A stretch of DNA of 64,000 nt from Sulfolobales archaeon Acd1. Lineage in GTDB: Archaea; Thermoproteota; Thermoprotei_A; Sulfolobales; Sulfolobaceae. The stretch covers positions 1-64,000 of the forward strand of contig APJY01000002.1 in the NCBI GenBank assembly GCA_000389735.1. Direction: 5' to 3'. How positions within the stretch are numbered: position 1 is the first letter of the stretch; every line of letters starts with the position of its first letter. The position numbers and the translations under genes were made by a program. Positions 45,311 to 55,942 of this stretch are shown here, piece after piece. The notes below the pieces were generated by a model. That model searched no databases and was not told the origin of the DNA. It was given only the letters and a program-made list of their open reading frames with translations.

Positions 45311-46148
45311 TCCCGCACTTCATGAGCATCCCCCTCGCTTTAACCTTTCTTGAGGAGTAGAGCAACCACGAGAATATGCCCTCGTAAGAGACGACCTTGT
45401 CTACTCCGCTCTTAGCCTCCACCTCCGAGGGGTAAACCAACGCCCCGTACTGGTTCGGGTTCAACTCCACCTCTCCCTCAAACGGGCCCAATTTAGTGCA
45501 AACGTCCTTACAGTAACCCTTAGGTCGAGGGTCGACGAAGCCTATGGAGTACTTGAGGCCCCTGTATACTCCCCTTAGCTTCACGCTGTAAAGCTCCCTA
45601 ACCTCCTCCGCCTCCAGACCGTAGTTTTCTGCGGCTTCCACAAGCCATTGCCGGTCGACCTCGCCTCCCTCGAAGGACTCTAGCACCTCGAACGCCTTCC
45701 TTTGGCCGTAAACCACTACGTCTAGGTCGGACCCCTCGTGCTGTATGCCGAGCATGTAGGATCCCCCAACGCCCAGGCCTTCAAACCCCAGGAGCTGAAT
45801 TAGCTCTAATGCGACTTGAGGCAGGGCGTTCCCTCTCACGAGGTTCCTCATCGCTTCGAGCGGCCTGAAGGCTTTCACTACCTCGCTGAGCCTGACCACG
45901 GGAAAGCTGACTCCGTAGCATGGCTCTAAGAGGAACTCCTGGCTGAGTTTCAAGACGTTGTGAACCCCGTACCTCTTGAGGGCTCTCTCGTAGCCCCTCC
46001 AAAGGCCTTTGCCGGTGTAAACGTACTTCAGGTAGGCGAACCTGTAACCAGGAGGGTTGTAGTTGGTGAAGACCACGTAGACCATTCCCTCTCTCGTGAG
46101 CAGGGCGTCCTTATCGAGGGTCTGAAGCCCTTCTATCACGGCTATCAT
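45249..46148 (-). CDS. Nucleotidyltransferase-fold protein
   Basis: A 299-aa protein. The central motif GVGGSYMLGIQHEGSDLDVV near residue 142 is the polymerase-beta type signature GS..(x)n DLD with both catalytic aspartates, and IGFVDPRP near 205 may supply the third acidic residue. The N-terminal 130 residues and the C-terminal region are unassigned. Its coupling to the CitG-like gene recalls bacterial CitG-CitX and MdcB-MdcG pairs, in which a nucleotidyltransferase attaches the phosphoribosyl-dephospho-CoA group to an acyl carrier protein; similarity to CitX itself is not evident. ATG start. Confidence 0.75.
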   Translation of the reverse strand: MIAVIEGLQTLDKDALLTREGMVYVVFTNYNPPGYRFAYLKYVYTGKGLWRGYERALKRYGVHNVLKLSQEFLLEPCYGVSFPVVRLSEVVKAFRPLEAMRNLVRGNALPQVALELIQLLGFEGLGVGGSYMLGIQHEGSDLDVVVYGQRKAFEVLESFEGGEVDRQWLVEAAENYGLEAEEVRELYSVKLRGVYRGLKYSIGFVDPRPKGYCKDVCTKLGPFEGEVELNPNQYGALVYPSEVEAKSGVDKVVSYEGIFSWLLYSSRKVKARGMLMKCGSEKVLLLGDRDVPARVRRVL

Positions 46149-46173
46149 CGTTAACCCCCATGTGAGGCTTTCG

Positions 46174-47061
46174 TCATTCTCTCAACAGCTCTTGTATCCG
46201 TCTCAAGGGTAAGGCGACGTGATCCAGCGGCGTGCCATCAGCCCTCAAGGAGTCCATGAGGTAGGAGCACCTCGACCCGTACCACGCGTTCGCTATGATC
46301 GCCGCCCCCACGGCGGCCTCCTTGAAGGGGAAACTGTGCTTTATCCCCACGGGGAACTCCTCCTTCCTCTTCCCGCTGACTATTATTGGCGCCCCGATCT
46401 CCTTGGAGTACCACTCCGCGATCATCCTGGTTATTTCGATCACCCTAGTGGGGTTAGACGGTTTGTAAATGTCCGACTTCCCCAGAGGTCCTGCCAGCTG
46501 TGCCACTTCCCCGTCTATACAGCCCAGGCTCCCGTAACCCGGAAGAATCGTGCCCCCGAAGCCGTCGATGATCTTCCTATCCTTAACTACTACCACTGCC
46601 GTGAAGGCGGAGCCGAACTCCACCAGGACGAAGCTCTCGTACATGGTCATATAGAAGATCGCCGAGGAGACCTTGTCTGCAGTACCCATGTCCACGACGT
46701 TAAACTTCCTGTGCTCGGGGACGCTCGTGAGCTCCACCACGCCGGGTATCGTGAACGAGTTCTCTATGGTCCTGGAGACTCTGAGGAAGCTCCTGAGGGG
46801 ACCGTCCTTCCTGGGATCGTCAAGGCTCATCAGGAAGATCTTCTCGTCGTCTATCTCGCTTCCCCTAACGAACGGAAGCCCGAAGCCTGATGGTAGGGCT
46901 ACTGCCTTGGGTCTGAACGACTTAAGGAGCCTAACTATCTCGTGAACGTCCTTCTGGAACTTGAACGAATTCCACTCGTAGTACCTAATCAGTCTACAGT
47001 TATCGTCGACCACAGCCAGCGCTGTAGAGACCGTGCCGGGATCGAAGCCGGCGAAGGTCAT
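46174..47061 (-). CDS. DUF1464 family protein (ASKHA kinase fold)
   Basis: A 295-aa archaeal protein. The opening TFAGFDPGTVSTALAVVDDN is the phosphate-1 motif of the actin/sugar-kinase superfamily, KFNVVDMGTADKVSSAIFY and FVLVEFGSAFTAVVVV match phosphate-2 type strands, and GFGGTILPGYGSLGC and the C-terminal KEAAVGAAIIANAW are family hallmarks. The family has been labelled a predicted butyrate kinase, without proof that I know of. It overlaps the ribbon-helix-helix gene upstream by 4 bases (ATGA) and precedes the nucleotidyltransferase gene by 25, so co-transcription is likely. Confidence 0.85.
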   Translation of the reverse strand: MTFAGFDPGTVSTALAVVDDNCRLIRYYEWNSFKFQKDVHEIVRLLKSFRPKAVALPSGFGLPFVRGSEIDDEKIFLMSLDDPRKDGPLRSFLRVSRTIENSFTIPGVVELTSVPEHRKFNVVDMGTADKVSSAIFYMTMYESFVLVEFGSAFTAVVVVKDRKIIDGFGGTILPGYGSLGCIDGEVAQLAGPLGKSDIYKPSNPTRVIEITRMIAEWYSKEIGAPIIVSGKRKEEFPVGIKHSFPFKEAAVGAAIIANAWYGSRCSYLMDSLRADGTPLDHVALPLRRIQELLRE

Positions 47062-47522
47062 TGAACGTACGACACCTTGACCACGTTGGTTAACCTCTCC
47101 ACGCTCAGCTTCGCAGCAGTGGTTTCTATGAGCGAGTCGGCGAACGCCTCGAACTCCTCTGCGTCGGTGTCGCTGAGGAATATGAACTGTACTGAGGTCC
47201 TAGACCCCGACTTACTCCCCTTGGACATGGCGATGATCTCGAGGGCCATCATCACGGCCATATCGAGGTCCCTTTCGTTAAACGTTCCCTTGAGGACGGT
47301 GCCGAGGGCTTGTCCCAGTTCCCTCCAGCCCCCCTTAGGCTTTATTTCGGCGAAGCGCGTCAAGGTGTCCAGGACTTTGTACATTATGAGTACCTCGCTG
47401 GGGGATATACCTTCCTTGAGCATCTTGAGACCGGTCTCGACTAGCAAGTTGGTGAGCGTGTAGACCTTCATTCCGGCGGACTCAGCGTAACTCCTCAGAT
47501 CCTCGTAAACGTCGGATCTCAT
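47058..47522 (-). CDS. Ribbon-helix-helix-like protein of unknown function
   Basis: A protein of 154 residues from ATG 47522. The first 40 residues (RSDVYEDLRSYAESAGMKVY followed by TLTNLLVETGLKML) fit a ribbon-helix-helix DNA-binding or dimerisation unit. The rest is alpha/beta without recognised motifs. It overlaps the DUF1464 gene by 4 bases and so belongs to that transcript, probably as its regulator or as a partner. GTG/ATG codons up to 47555 are open but add only residues without support. Confidence 0.65.
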   Translation of the reverse strand: MRSDVYEDLRSYAESAGMKVYTLTNLLVETGLKMLKEGISPSEVLIMYKVLDTLTRFAEIKPKGGWRELGQALGTVLKGTFNERDLDMAVMMALEIIAMSKGSKSGSRTSVQFIFLSDTDAEEFEAFADSLIETTAAKLSVERLTNVVKVSYVQ

Positions 47523-47612
47523 GAAGCATGGTGACCTCGAGCTCTTAACCGACAAAAATAACCCCCTATGGCCTTATGCGGTTATGTATATAAGTGTATA
47601 CAATACTACAGC

Positions 47613-48269
47613 CTACTCCCCAGCCGTTATGACCTTCCCCTTAACGACCTTAACGACCACCAACCCGCCTGAGCTCGAGAAGGACACTATCGAGTACCCA
47701 AAAGCCTCGAGAAACCCCTTGATAGTCCTGTAAGCGAAGTCCGAGACCTCCTCCGTGAAGAGCGGAGCCTTGAAAACGGCCTCTATCTGGTCATCGTTCT
47801 TATTGTTGCTGAGGAGTTCTAGATAAGGTGTTAAGACTTTCAAGAAATCAAGCATATCGTTATGATCGTTGACCAACCCGTCGTTCTTCAAGTAAACCGC
47901 CAGCCCCCTCGTGAACTTCTCGACCTCCTCTAGGAACGAGGTATAGGCCTCGCCGTTCACTCTCCTTACCTCTTTAAGCAAGGGCATTAGGACGGATAGA
48001 GGGAGTTTAATTATCCCCAGCTTATCGAGGGTCCTTTGCGCTATATAGGAATTCCCGAAGCTCGTGTATTTCCCCTCGAACCTCATGATCTTGGCTGACT
48101 CCTTCAAGGATGAAGACAGTAGACTCCTAACTATCTCTTCCTCCGCCTTGTTAGAGTCCTTATACGACTTGACAGACGTTACGCTTTCGACGGACTGTTT
48201 GAACTCTTCATAGACGGACTCTGGCAGCGGAACCAGCTTGTGTGATTCCTTCTCTCTCCTTTTGGACAA
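47613..48269 (-). CDS. Hypothetical helical protein
   Basis: A 218-aa soluble, mainly helical protein. The N terminus is basic (SKRREKESHK) and LVPLPESVYEEFKQSVESV again looks like the start of a ribbon-helix-helix unit. The C-terminal strand pair (GYSIVSFSS / GLVVVKVVKGKVI) is reminiscent of hydrocarbon-binding or V4R-type ligand domains, a weak resemblance only. It lies 90 bases upstream of the ribbon-helix-helix gene in the same direction and may be co-regulated with it. ATG start. Confidence 0.6.
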   Translation of the reverse strand: MSKRREKESHKLVPLPESVYEEFKQSVESVTSVKSYKDSNKAEEEIVRSLLSSSLKESAKIMRFEGKYTSFGNSYIAQRTLDKLGIIKLPLSVLMPLLKEVRRVNGEAYTSFLEEVEKFTRGLAVYLKNDGLVNDHNDMLDFLKVLTPYLELLSNNKNDDQIEAVFKAPLFTEEVSDFAYRTIKGFLEAFGYSIVSFSSSGGLVVVKVVKGKVITAGE

Positions 48270-48307
48270 GACCTACACGGATGTTACTCCCCATTCTCTA
48301 TAAATTC

Positions 48308-48366
48308 GTTTCAGTGGCTGCCCACAGAGAAGTCACCGATCCTTTCGGCTCTTTCTCATCACACTA
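48308..48366 (-). ncRNA. Candidate C/D box sRNA 3
   Basis: Minus strand: box C GTGATGA (48362-48356), then 19 bases to a C'-like GTGACTT (48336-48330), 15 bases, box D CTGA (48314-48311). The 19-base C to C' distance is the same as in candidate 1, so the guide would be GAAAGAGCCGAA and D' a poor AGGA. That guide is complementary to UCGGCUCUUUC, close to the conserved GUCGGCUCUU segment of 23S rRNA beside the peptidyl transferase centre (recalled). TTAAATAATAAG (48394-48404) is a good minus-strand TATA box. The D' and C' boxes are weak, so confidence is lower than for the other two. Confidence 0.5.
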
Positions 48367-48431
48367 GTAATGAATCGCGCCTTGTATTACGTCTTATTAT
48401 TTAACTCCTCGTGAAATGGTGGCGGGGGGAA

Positions 48432-48529
<98 letters not shown>

Positions 48530-48663
48530 ACCCTACCCCGCCTTGTGAATTTTCGTCCTACGCAATATTAAGTTTGTCCTTTCGTATGGTTGAATCGCTC
48601 GCGGTAGTCCGTTAGATTTCACCGCCCAGAACTTCGATCAATCGATTAAGAGGAAAGGAGCAA

Positions 48664-48767
<104 letters not shown>

Positions 48768-48860
48768 GAGGGTATTTCCTTAACACACGGTTTAAAGTTT
48801 ACCTACAGACGCCAAGCTGATGGAAGAAAAGTTATTACGAGTGGGTAGAAATGTCTCCAA

Positions 48861-50225
48861 ATGCCGAGGCTCTTCGGTACGGACGGGGTGAGGGGAGTAA
48901 TTAACCAGGACATGACGCCCGACCTAGCGCTACGCCTGGGAAAGGCCATCGGAACCAAGTTCGGCAGAGGTAGCAAGGTTCTGGTCGGCAGGGACGTGAG
49001 GTCGGGGGGCGACATGTTAGTTAAGGCCGTTGAGGCGGGTCTGCTTTCGGTGGGCGTTAAGGTTTTCGAGGGAGGCATGGCTCCCACTCCGGCCCTTCAG
49101 TACGCCACCAAAACCCTCGGATACGATGGAGCCGTGATAGTCACGGCGAGCCATAACCCTCCGGAGTACAACGGGATAAAGGTTGTTGCCAACGACGGTA
49201 TAGAGGTGGACAGGGAAATCGAGGAAGACATCGAATCGTATTTTTTCGAGAACAGGTTCAACACGACCTCATGGTCAGAGAGCTACGGCGAGGTGAGAAA
49301 GGAGGACAGGGTCGTGGAGACGTACGTTAACGGGATCCTCTCGCATGTCGACACCGCGAAGGTTAGGTCTAAGGGTTATAGGGTGCTGATAGACCCAGCC
49401 AACAGCGTGGGGGCGATAACTAGTCCTTTGGTGGCTAGGGCGTTGGCCTCTAAGGTCTACACGATCAATGGTCATCTCGACCCGCTCTTCCCCGCGAGGG
49501 TTCCGGAGCCCACCTTCGAGAGCCTGACCGAGACTTCCAACGTCGTTAAGGCCCTCAGGCCCGACCTCGCCGTGACCCACGACGGCGACGCGGACAGGGC
49601 GATATTCCTGGACGAGAACGGCGTGATACACTGGGGCGACAGGAGCGGCACCTTGCTCTCCTACTGGGCCCACGAGAAGAACCCTAACCTGCCCAAGAGG
49701 ATATTCACGGCGGTCTCCAGCTCCAGCTTGGTTGAGGAGTACCTGGGCAGGTACGGGATCGGAGTGGAGTGGCTCAAAGTCGGGAGCGTCGGGATAGCTA
49801 GAGAGCTCCAAAGGAAAGGAGGGGTGGCGGGCTTCGAGGAGAACGGCGGCTTCATGTACCCGCCCCACCAGTTCGTTAGGGACGGCGCAATGAGCATGGC
49901 CCTAATGTTGGAGCTGATGGCCTTCGAGAATGAGAGCCTCTCCTCCCTGTTCTCGAGGCTTCCCAAGTACTACCTGGTTAAGACTAAGGTGCCTCTAAAA
50001 GGCGACGTCAACAAGGCCTACGAGAGTGTCAGGAACGCCTTCTCTTCCTCAGCCAGGAAAATAATAACGATAGACGGCATCAAGGTGATCTCGGACGACT
50101 TCTGGTTCCTCGTGAGGAAGAGCGGGACGGAGCCCATAGTTAGGGTATTCGTAGAGGCGAAGGACGAGAGCCTGGCGAAGGAGCTGGCTAACGAGCTGAT
50201 CAAGCTGGTGGGTGAGTCGCAGTGA
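48861..50225 (+). CDS. Phosphohexomutase (phosphoglucosamine/phosphomannomutase)
   Basis: A 454-aa alpha-D-phosphohexomutase. It begins [20 protein letters not shown], the phosphoserine loop is [15 protein letters not shown] near residue 96, the metal site is THDGDADRA near 237, and the C-terminal phosphate-binding [15 protein letters not shown] is present. It interconverts 1- and 6-phosphates of glucosamine, mannose or glucose, feeding nucleotide sugars for surface glycans; GlmM and ManB activities cannot be separated by sequence. ATG start. Its TGA overlaps the Trm112-like gene by 4 bases. Confidence 0.93.
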   Translation: MPRLFGTDGVRGVINQDMTPDLALRLGKAIGTKFGRGSKVLVGRDVRSGGDMLVKAVEAGLLSVGVKVFEGGMAPTPALQYATKTLGYDGAVIVTASHNPPEYNGIKVVANDGIEVDREIEEDIESYFFENRFNTTSWSESYGEVRKEDRVVETYVNGILSHVDTAKVRSKGYRVLIDPANSVGAITSPLVARALASKVYTINGHLDPLFPARVPEPTFESLTETSNVVKALRPDLAVTHDGDADRAIFLDENGVIHWGDRSGTLLSYWAHEKNPNLPKRIFTAVSSSSLVEEYLGRYGIGVEWLKVGSVGIARELQRKGGVAGFEENGGFMYPPHQFVRDGAMSMALMLELMAFENESLSSLFSRLPKYYLVKTKVPLKGDVNKAYESVRNAFSSSARKIITIDGIKVISDDFWFLVRKSGTEPIVRVFVEAKDESLAKELANELIKLVGESQ

Positions 50226-50611
50226 AGTACAGGCTAATGGATCTCTTAGCCTGCCCCATGTGCAAGACCTTCCCGCTCAATCTAATAGTGCTCTCGGAGA
50301 AAACCGTCGAGAGGAGTCCGCCGGATCAAAGGAGGCCCATATGCGAGCTTTACTGCGGCTATAGAAACGTGAAGACCTCGGAGCTACAGAACCCGCCGTG
50401 CGACGAGTGTTACAAGAAGGAGATAGTAGAGGGTTTCCTTTACTGCCCCAACTGCAAGAGGTGGTACCCGATAATCGATGAGATACCGAGGATGTTGCCG
50501 GACAAACTGAGAAAGAAGGAAGAGGAGCTGGCCTTCCTGAAGAAGCACGCCTCCAAGTTGCCCAAGAGCCTCCTCGAAGAGGGTCTCCCGTTCAACTTGA
50601 AGACCGCCTAA
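50222..50611 (+). CDS. Trm112-like zinc-binding protein
   Basis: A 129-aa Trm112-family protein. [16 protein letters not shown] at the N terminus and [20 protein letters not shown] near residue 80 are the split zinc-binding halves, with an extra CDECYKK pair between them. In archaea and eukaryotes Trm112 activates several SAM-dependent methyltransferases acting on tRNA, rRNA and release factor. GTG start in a GTGA overlap with the phosphohexomutase gene, so it is translated from the same transcript. No partner methyltransferase is adjacent. Confidence 0.88.
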   Translation: MKYRLMDLLACPMCKTFPLNLIVLSEKTVERSPPDQRRPICELYCGYRNVKTSELQNPPCDECYKKEIVEGFLYCPNCKRWYPIIDEIPRMLPDKLRKKEEELAFLKKHASKLPKSLLEEGLPFNLKTA

Positions 50612-50704
50612 GGCGACACGCTGGGTTTTTCGCCTGAGCTTGAGGCGACGTCGTATTATCGATTTATTAGCCTAGTCAGGCGATAGTATAGTAAGGGTAC
50701 CGGA

Positions 50705-51124
50705 ATGGAAGGAGGATTTCTCGCCAACCTAGACGAATGGATCAAGATGCAGAAGAACCTACTTGAAACGGCTAAGGAGATGGAGAAGAAGCTGAACTCC
50801 GAGGAGATGGACAGGCTCGACATGATCCTAGAAACTAGAACCGCGTTTCAACACATGATGAGGACGATTAAGGCCTTCGATAACTGGCTTCAGGACCCCA
50901 TGGTGCTCAAGCACATGCCGAAGGAGATGCTGGAGGACGTACTTAAGACGGTCTGGAGCATGTTCGAGACGCTGTTGGAGTTAGACATAAGACACACAAG
51001 CCAGTTCAGGGAACTAGTCGCCAAGCTAGGGAAGGAGGGTAAGTTGGACCCGCTCATCTGGAACAGGCCACTGGGTCTCGAGGAGAGCCAACAGAGCAGG
51101 AGAGGACCCTTCACCACTATGTGA
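50705..51124 (+). CDS. Conserved archaeal helical protein (DUF2153-like)
   Basis: A 139-aa all-helical protein. [20 protein letters not shown], then [21 protein letters not shown] and [19 protein letters not shown], are the conserved parts; from memory this is DUF2153, of unknown function. Conserved Asp, His and Trp residues are spaced as in a four-helix bundle. ATG start preceded by a TATA-like TTTATTAG about 35 bases earlier. It is monocistronic. Confidence 0.72.
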   Translation: MEGGFLANLDEWIKMQKNLLETAKEMEKKLNSEEMDRLDMILETRTAFQHMMRTIKAFDNWLQDPMVLKHMPKEMLEDVLKTVWSMFETLLELDIRHTSQFRELVAKLGKEGKLDPLIWNRPLGLEESQQSRRGPFTTM

Positions 51125-51188
51125 GAACCGACATCAAATTAATTTCTATGTAAATAAACTAACCTAAAATTTTAATTATTTCAACCGT
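51125..51188. terminator. AT-rich convergent terminator region
   Basis: Between two convergent genes; contains AAATTTTAATTATTT-type sequence with T-runs on both strands, consistent with bidirectional termination. Confidence 0.4.
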
Positions 51189-51650
51189 TTAAAACCCTCT
51201 TCCTCTCCTCCTGGATCTCAGCCTTTGTTCCTCGTCGATCGCCTTTATCTTTTCCTTCAATTCCTGAATTAAGGAAGTCAGCTGGTTCTTGAAGGCCTCG
51301 TCGACGGGGTTGCTCTCCAGGAAGTCCTTGCCGTTGGAACTCACTTTCAGCGTTTTAGCCTGATCGTTTTCTAGGAGGCCCAGGTAAAGCAAGGCTGTCA
51401 GATCATCCTTAACCTGCGGACTCGTAACGTTATTCCCTAACGTAACTATGTTATAGCCCAGGTCGAGGCCCTTGTTCTTCAACTCGCTGATGGCGTATAG
51501 GAGGGCCTTCTCGGATATGCCGTCGAAGTTGCTTATGAGGTAAAGCAGCTGGAGCTTCCTCTTATCCTCTTTTACGGAGTCGGAAGTCACGACCTGTTTC
51601 GTAACGAGCTTAAGCTCCTTCGACTTCGTCTGGCTTCCGGGCTGAGACAA
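51189..51650 (-). CDS. Winged-helix-like protein with basic tail
   Basis: A 153-aa protein. Residues 30-110 look like a winged helix (LQLLYLISNFDGISEKALLY, SPQVKDDLTALLYLGLLEND, KTLKVSSNGKDFL). A C-terminal helix (120-142) ends in an arginine-rich tail RLRSRRRGRGF suited to nucleic-acid binding. The N-terminal 25 residues are polar and disordered. ATG start. It is 25 bases downstream of hexulose-phosphate synthase? No: it lies downstream of that gene on the same strand and may share its transcript. Function unknown. Confidence 0.65.
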   Translation of the reverse strand: MSQPGSQTKSKELKLVTKQVVTSDSVKEDKRKLQLLYLISNFDGISEKALLYAISELKNKGLDLGYNIVTLGNNVTSPQVKDDLTALLYLGLLENDQAKTLKVSSNGKDFLESNPVDEAFKNQLTSLIQELKEKIKAIDEEQRLRSRRRGRGF

Positions 51651-51674
51651 ACTTACCCCCTTGGCTTTTCCTTC

Positions 51675-52358
51675 TTAATATCCCTTTAATATGTTAACTA
51701 TCTCCAAAGCGACGGCGTAGGGGTCCTTCGATTTGGTGATCGCGCCTCCCACGACGAAGATCGAAACTGGTAGGTGAAGGAGCTCCTTAATCCTTTCGGC
51801 GTTAAGCCCTCCGGCCACTGAGACCATCACCCCTAATGACGCGACCTCCTCAATCTCCCTCTTCATGTCGGCGACCGTTATCTTCCTAGCCTTCTGAACG
51901 TCCAGACCCACGTGAAGCCCAATGATGTCAGCGCCCAACTCGGCGACCCTTTCGGCCCTCTTGACCACGTCCTTCACGTTTATCATGTCCACCTGGACCA
52001 GTATGTCCGACTCGTGCGCTCTCGAGACCGCGCTCTCTATCGTCGAGTCATCCATTGCGCCGAGCACCGTCATGATGGAAGCTCCAGCCCTCTTGGCTAT
52101 TTCCGCCTCCACGTCGCCGGCGTCCGCCGTTTTCGTGTCTGCTAGTATTATCCTGTCACTTCCTGATGCTTCCTTTATCGCCTTTATTCCAGCTATACCG
52201 TGGGACTTCACCAGCGGAGTTCCGGCCTCAATTACTGTGGCCCCAGCCCTGCTGACCTCCTTTGCCGTCTTAACCGCGGGCTCCAAATCGATGTAATCCA
52301 GCGCTACTTGGAGGTGCCTCCCCGTCTTCAGCCTGGAAACCAGACCGCTTATCGGCAT
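51675..52358 (-). CDS. hps: 3-hexulose-6-phosphate synthase
   Basis: A 227-aa enzyme of the OMP decarboxylase superfamily. LQVALDYIDLEPAVKTAKEV, EAGTPLVKSHGIAGIKAIKE, the active-site LADTKTADAGDVEAE (DxKxxD near residue 75) and VAGGLNAERIKEL are diagnostic. In archaea without the oxidative pentose phosphate pathway it runs in reverse to supply ribulose 5-phosphate and formaldehyde. Its partner hexulose-phosphate isomerase is not in the window. ATG start. Confidence 0.9.
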   Translation of the reverse strand: MPISGLVSRLKTGRHLQVALDYIDLEPAVKTAKEVSRAGATVIEAGTPLVKSHGIAGIKAIKEASGSDRIILADTKTADAGDVEAEIAKRAGASIMTVLGAMDDSTIESAVSRAHESDILVQVDMINVKDVVKRAERVAELGADIIGLHVGLDVQKARKITVADMKREIEEVASLGVMVSVAGGLNAERIKELLHLPVSIFVVGGAITKSKDPYAVALEIVNILKGY

Positions 52359-52442
52359 CCCTAACGCGAAGTAAACGAAACTAGTACTTAACGTCGAACC
52401 AGTTAAAGTTTAAATCAATAGTAAAGCGAATTTGAGCTGTGA

Positions 52443-54308
<1,866 letters not shown>

Positions 54309-54429
54309 TCAGACCGAAATCTTCACATGGCCTTCAGTTGAAAAGGGAAACAGCCTCTCGTGAACAGTTTTCAGGACTAAGGCGGTTAGGTTTATATGCA
54401 GATGACGGAAGCAAAGTTCTGAGTCAGCG

Positions 54430-54687
54430 TTGCAGGCGAAAGTCGAGAACCCCCTCAGGGGTTTGAGGCTGGCCACTAACAAGCTGGTGTTCGTCAAACT
54501 AAAGGACGGTTCAGGATACATAGGAACTCTGGAGCAAAGCGACTCCACCATGAACCTGATCTTAAGGGACTGCGTGGAGATCAGCGAAAACGGGACTGAC
54601 ATGAAAGCGAAGTACGGGAGGGTTCTAATTAGAGGAAGCAACGTCCTTTACGTCAGCGTGGATTACGAGACGATCGTGGGGAAATAA
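54430..54687 (+). CDS. LSM (Sm-like) RNA-binding protein
   Basis: An 85-aa Sm-fold protein. Sm1 is [20 protein letters not shown] followed by [10 protein letters not shown], and Sm2 is [17 protein letters not shown] with the conserved RG. It should form a heptameric ring binding U-rich RNA. TTG start at 54430; TTTATAT at about 54402-54408 is a TATA box at a distance giving a nearly leaderless transcript. It is 40 bases upstream of the SAM synthetase gene. Confidence 0.9.
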   Translation: MQAKVENPLRGLRLATNKLVFVKLKDGSGYIGTLEQSDSTMNLILRDCVEISENGTDMKAKYGRVLIRGSNVLYVSVDYETIVGK

Positions 54688-54727
54688 ACACATGAACATT
54701 TAAACGAAAGCTGACGAGTGTGACCCA

Positions 54728-55942
54728 ATGAGGAACATCCACGTCCAGCTGAGCCATTGGGCGGACGTCGATAACCTGGAGGTTGAGCTGGTCGAGAGGA
54801 AAGGCACGGGCCATCCTGACTTCATAGCGGACTCCGCTTCCGAGGAGGCCAGCAGGAGGCTCTCATTATATTACTTAAAGAACTACGGCGTTATCCTGCA
54901 TCACAACCTTGATAAGACCTTGTTAGTGGGAGGACAGGCAGTTCCGAGGTTCAAGGGAGGTGAAGTCGTCCAGCCGATTTACATCATAGTCTCAGGTAGG
55001 GCTACTACCGAGGTGAAGACGGAGAGTGGCGTGGAAAGCGTTCCGGTCGGAACCATAATAATTGAGGCTGTAAAGGACTGGCTCCGTAACAACTTCCGTT
55101 ACCTCGACCCCGAAAGGCACGTGGTGGTTGACTACAAGATCGGTAAGGGCAGTGCGGATCTGGTCGGAATCTTTCAAGCCTCAAAGGGGGTTCCGCTCTC
55201 GAACGACACTAGCTTCGGCGTCGGGTTCTATCCCTATTCTACGCTCGAGAACCTTGTCTACTCTACGGAAAGGTTGTTGAACTCTAAGGAGTTCAAAGCG
55301 AAGATCCCAGAAGTGGGGGAGGACGTGAAGGTAATGGGCCTGAGGAAGGGAAAGGACATAGAGCTGACCATCGCGATGGCAGTGATCAGCAAGCTGGTGA
55401 GCGACGTGAATAATTACGTAGCAGTGAAGGAGGAGGTCAAACAAGCTGTCCTGGACTTAGCCTCGAAAATAGCTCCCAGCTACAACGTGAAGGTTAACGT
55501 AAACACCGGAGATAGGGTGGACAAGGGTATACTTTACCTGACTGTCACTGGCACCTCTGCGGAGCACGGGGACGATGGGATGACGGGAAGGGGTAACAGG
55601 GCTTCGGGACTCATAACCCCGATGAGGCCCATGTCACTTGAGGCAACTGCCGGCAAGAACCCCGTGAATCACGTCGGCAAGATGTACAACGTGCTGGCTA
55701 ACGCGATAGCAAAGAAAGTTGTGGAACAGGTTAAGGACGTGAAGAGCGCCCAGGTCGAGGTCCTTGGTCAGATAGGCAGGCCGATCGACGACCCCTTGAT
55801 AACTAACGTACAGGTTCACACTTATTCCGGTCAGCTGACAGCTGACATAAGGAGGGAAATCGAGGGGATAGCGGACGAGCAACTTGCCAAAGTCACTAAG
55901 CTCACGGAGGACATACTGGAGGGGAGGGCTCAGCTCTTCTAA
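54728..55942 (+). CDS. mat: S-adenosylmethionine synthetase, archaeal type
   Basis: A 404-aa enzyme of the archaeal MAT family, distinct from bacterial MetK. Key segments are [52 protein letters not shown] and the [20 protein letters not shown] loop near residue 280. It supplies the methyl donor for the many methyltransferases here, including six in the cobalamin operon. ATG start. Its 3' end overlaps the convergent DUF460 gene by 4 bases. Confidence 0.95.
   Translation: MRNIHVQLSHWADVDNLEVELVERKGTGHPDFIADSASEEASRRLSLYYLKNYGVILHHNLDKTLLVGGQAVPRFKGGEVVQPIYIIVSGRATTEVKTESGVESVPVGTIIIEAVKDWLRNNFRYLDPERHVVVDYKIGKGSADLVGIFQASKGVPLSNDTSFGVGFYPYSTLENLVYSTERLLNSKEFKAKIPEVGEDVKVMGLRKGKDIELTIAMAVISKLVSDVNNYVAVKEEVKQAVLDLASKIAPSYNVKVNVNTGDRVDKGILYLTVTGTSAEHGDDGMTGRGNRASGLITPMRPMSLEATAGKNPVNHVGKMYNVLANAIAKKVVEQVKDVKSAQVEVLGQIGRPIDDPLITNVQVHTYSGQLTADIRREIEGIADEQLAKVTKLTEDILEGRAQLF

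Noticed and set aside
54400-54436. AGATGA ... 13 bases ... CTGA before the LSM gene
   Set aside because: Only one half of a C/D sRNA is present and the boxes overlap the LSM promoter and leader; more likely chance.
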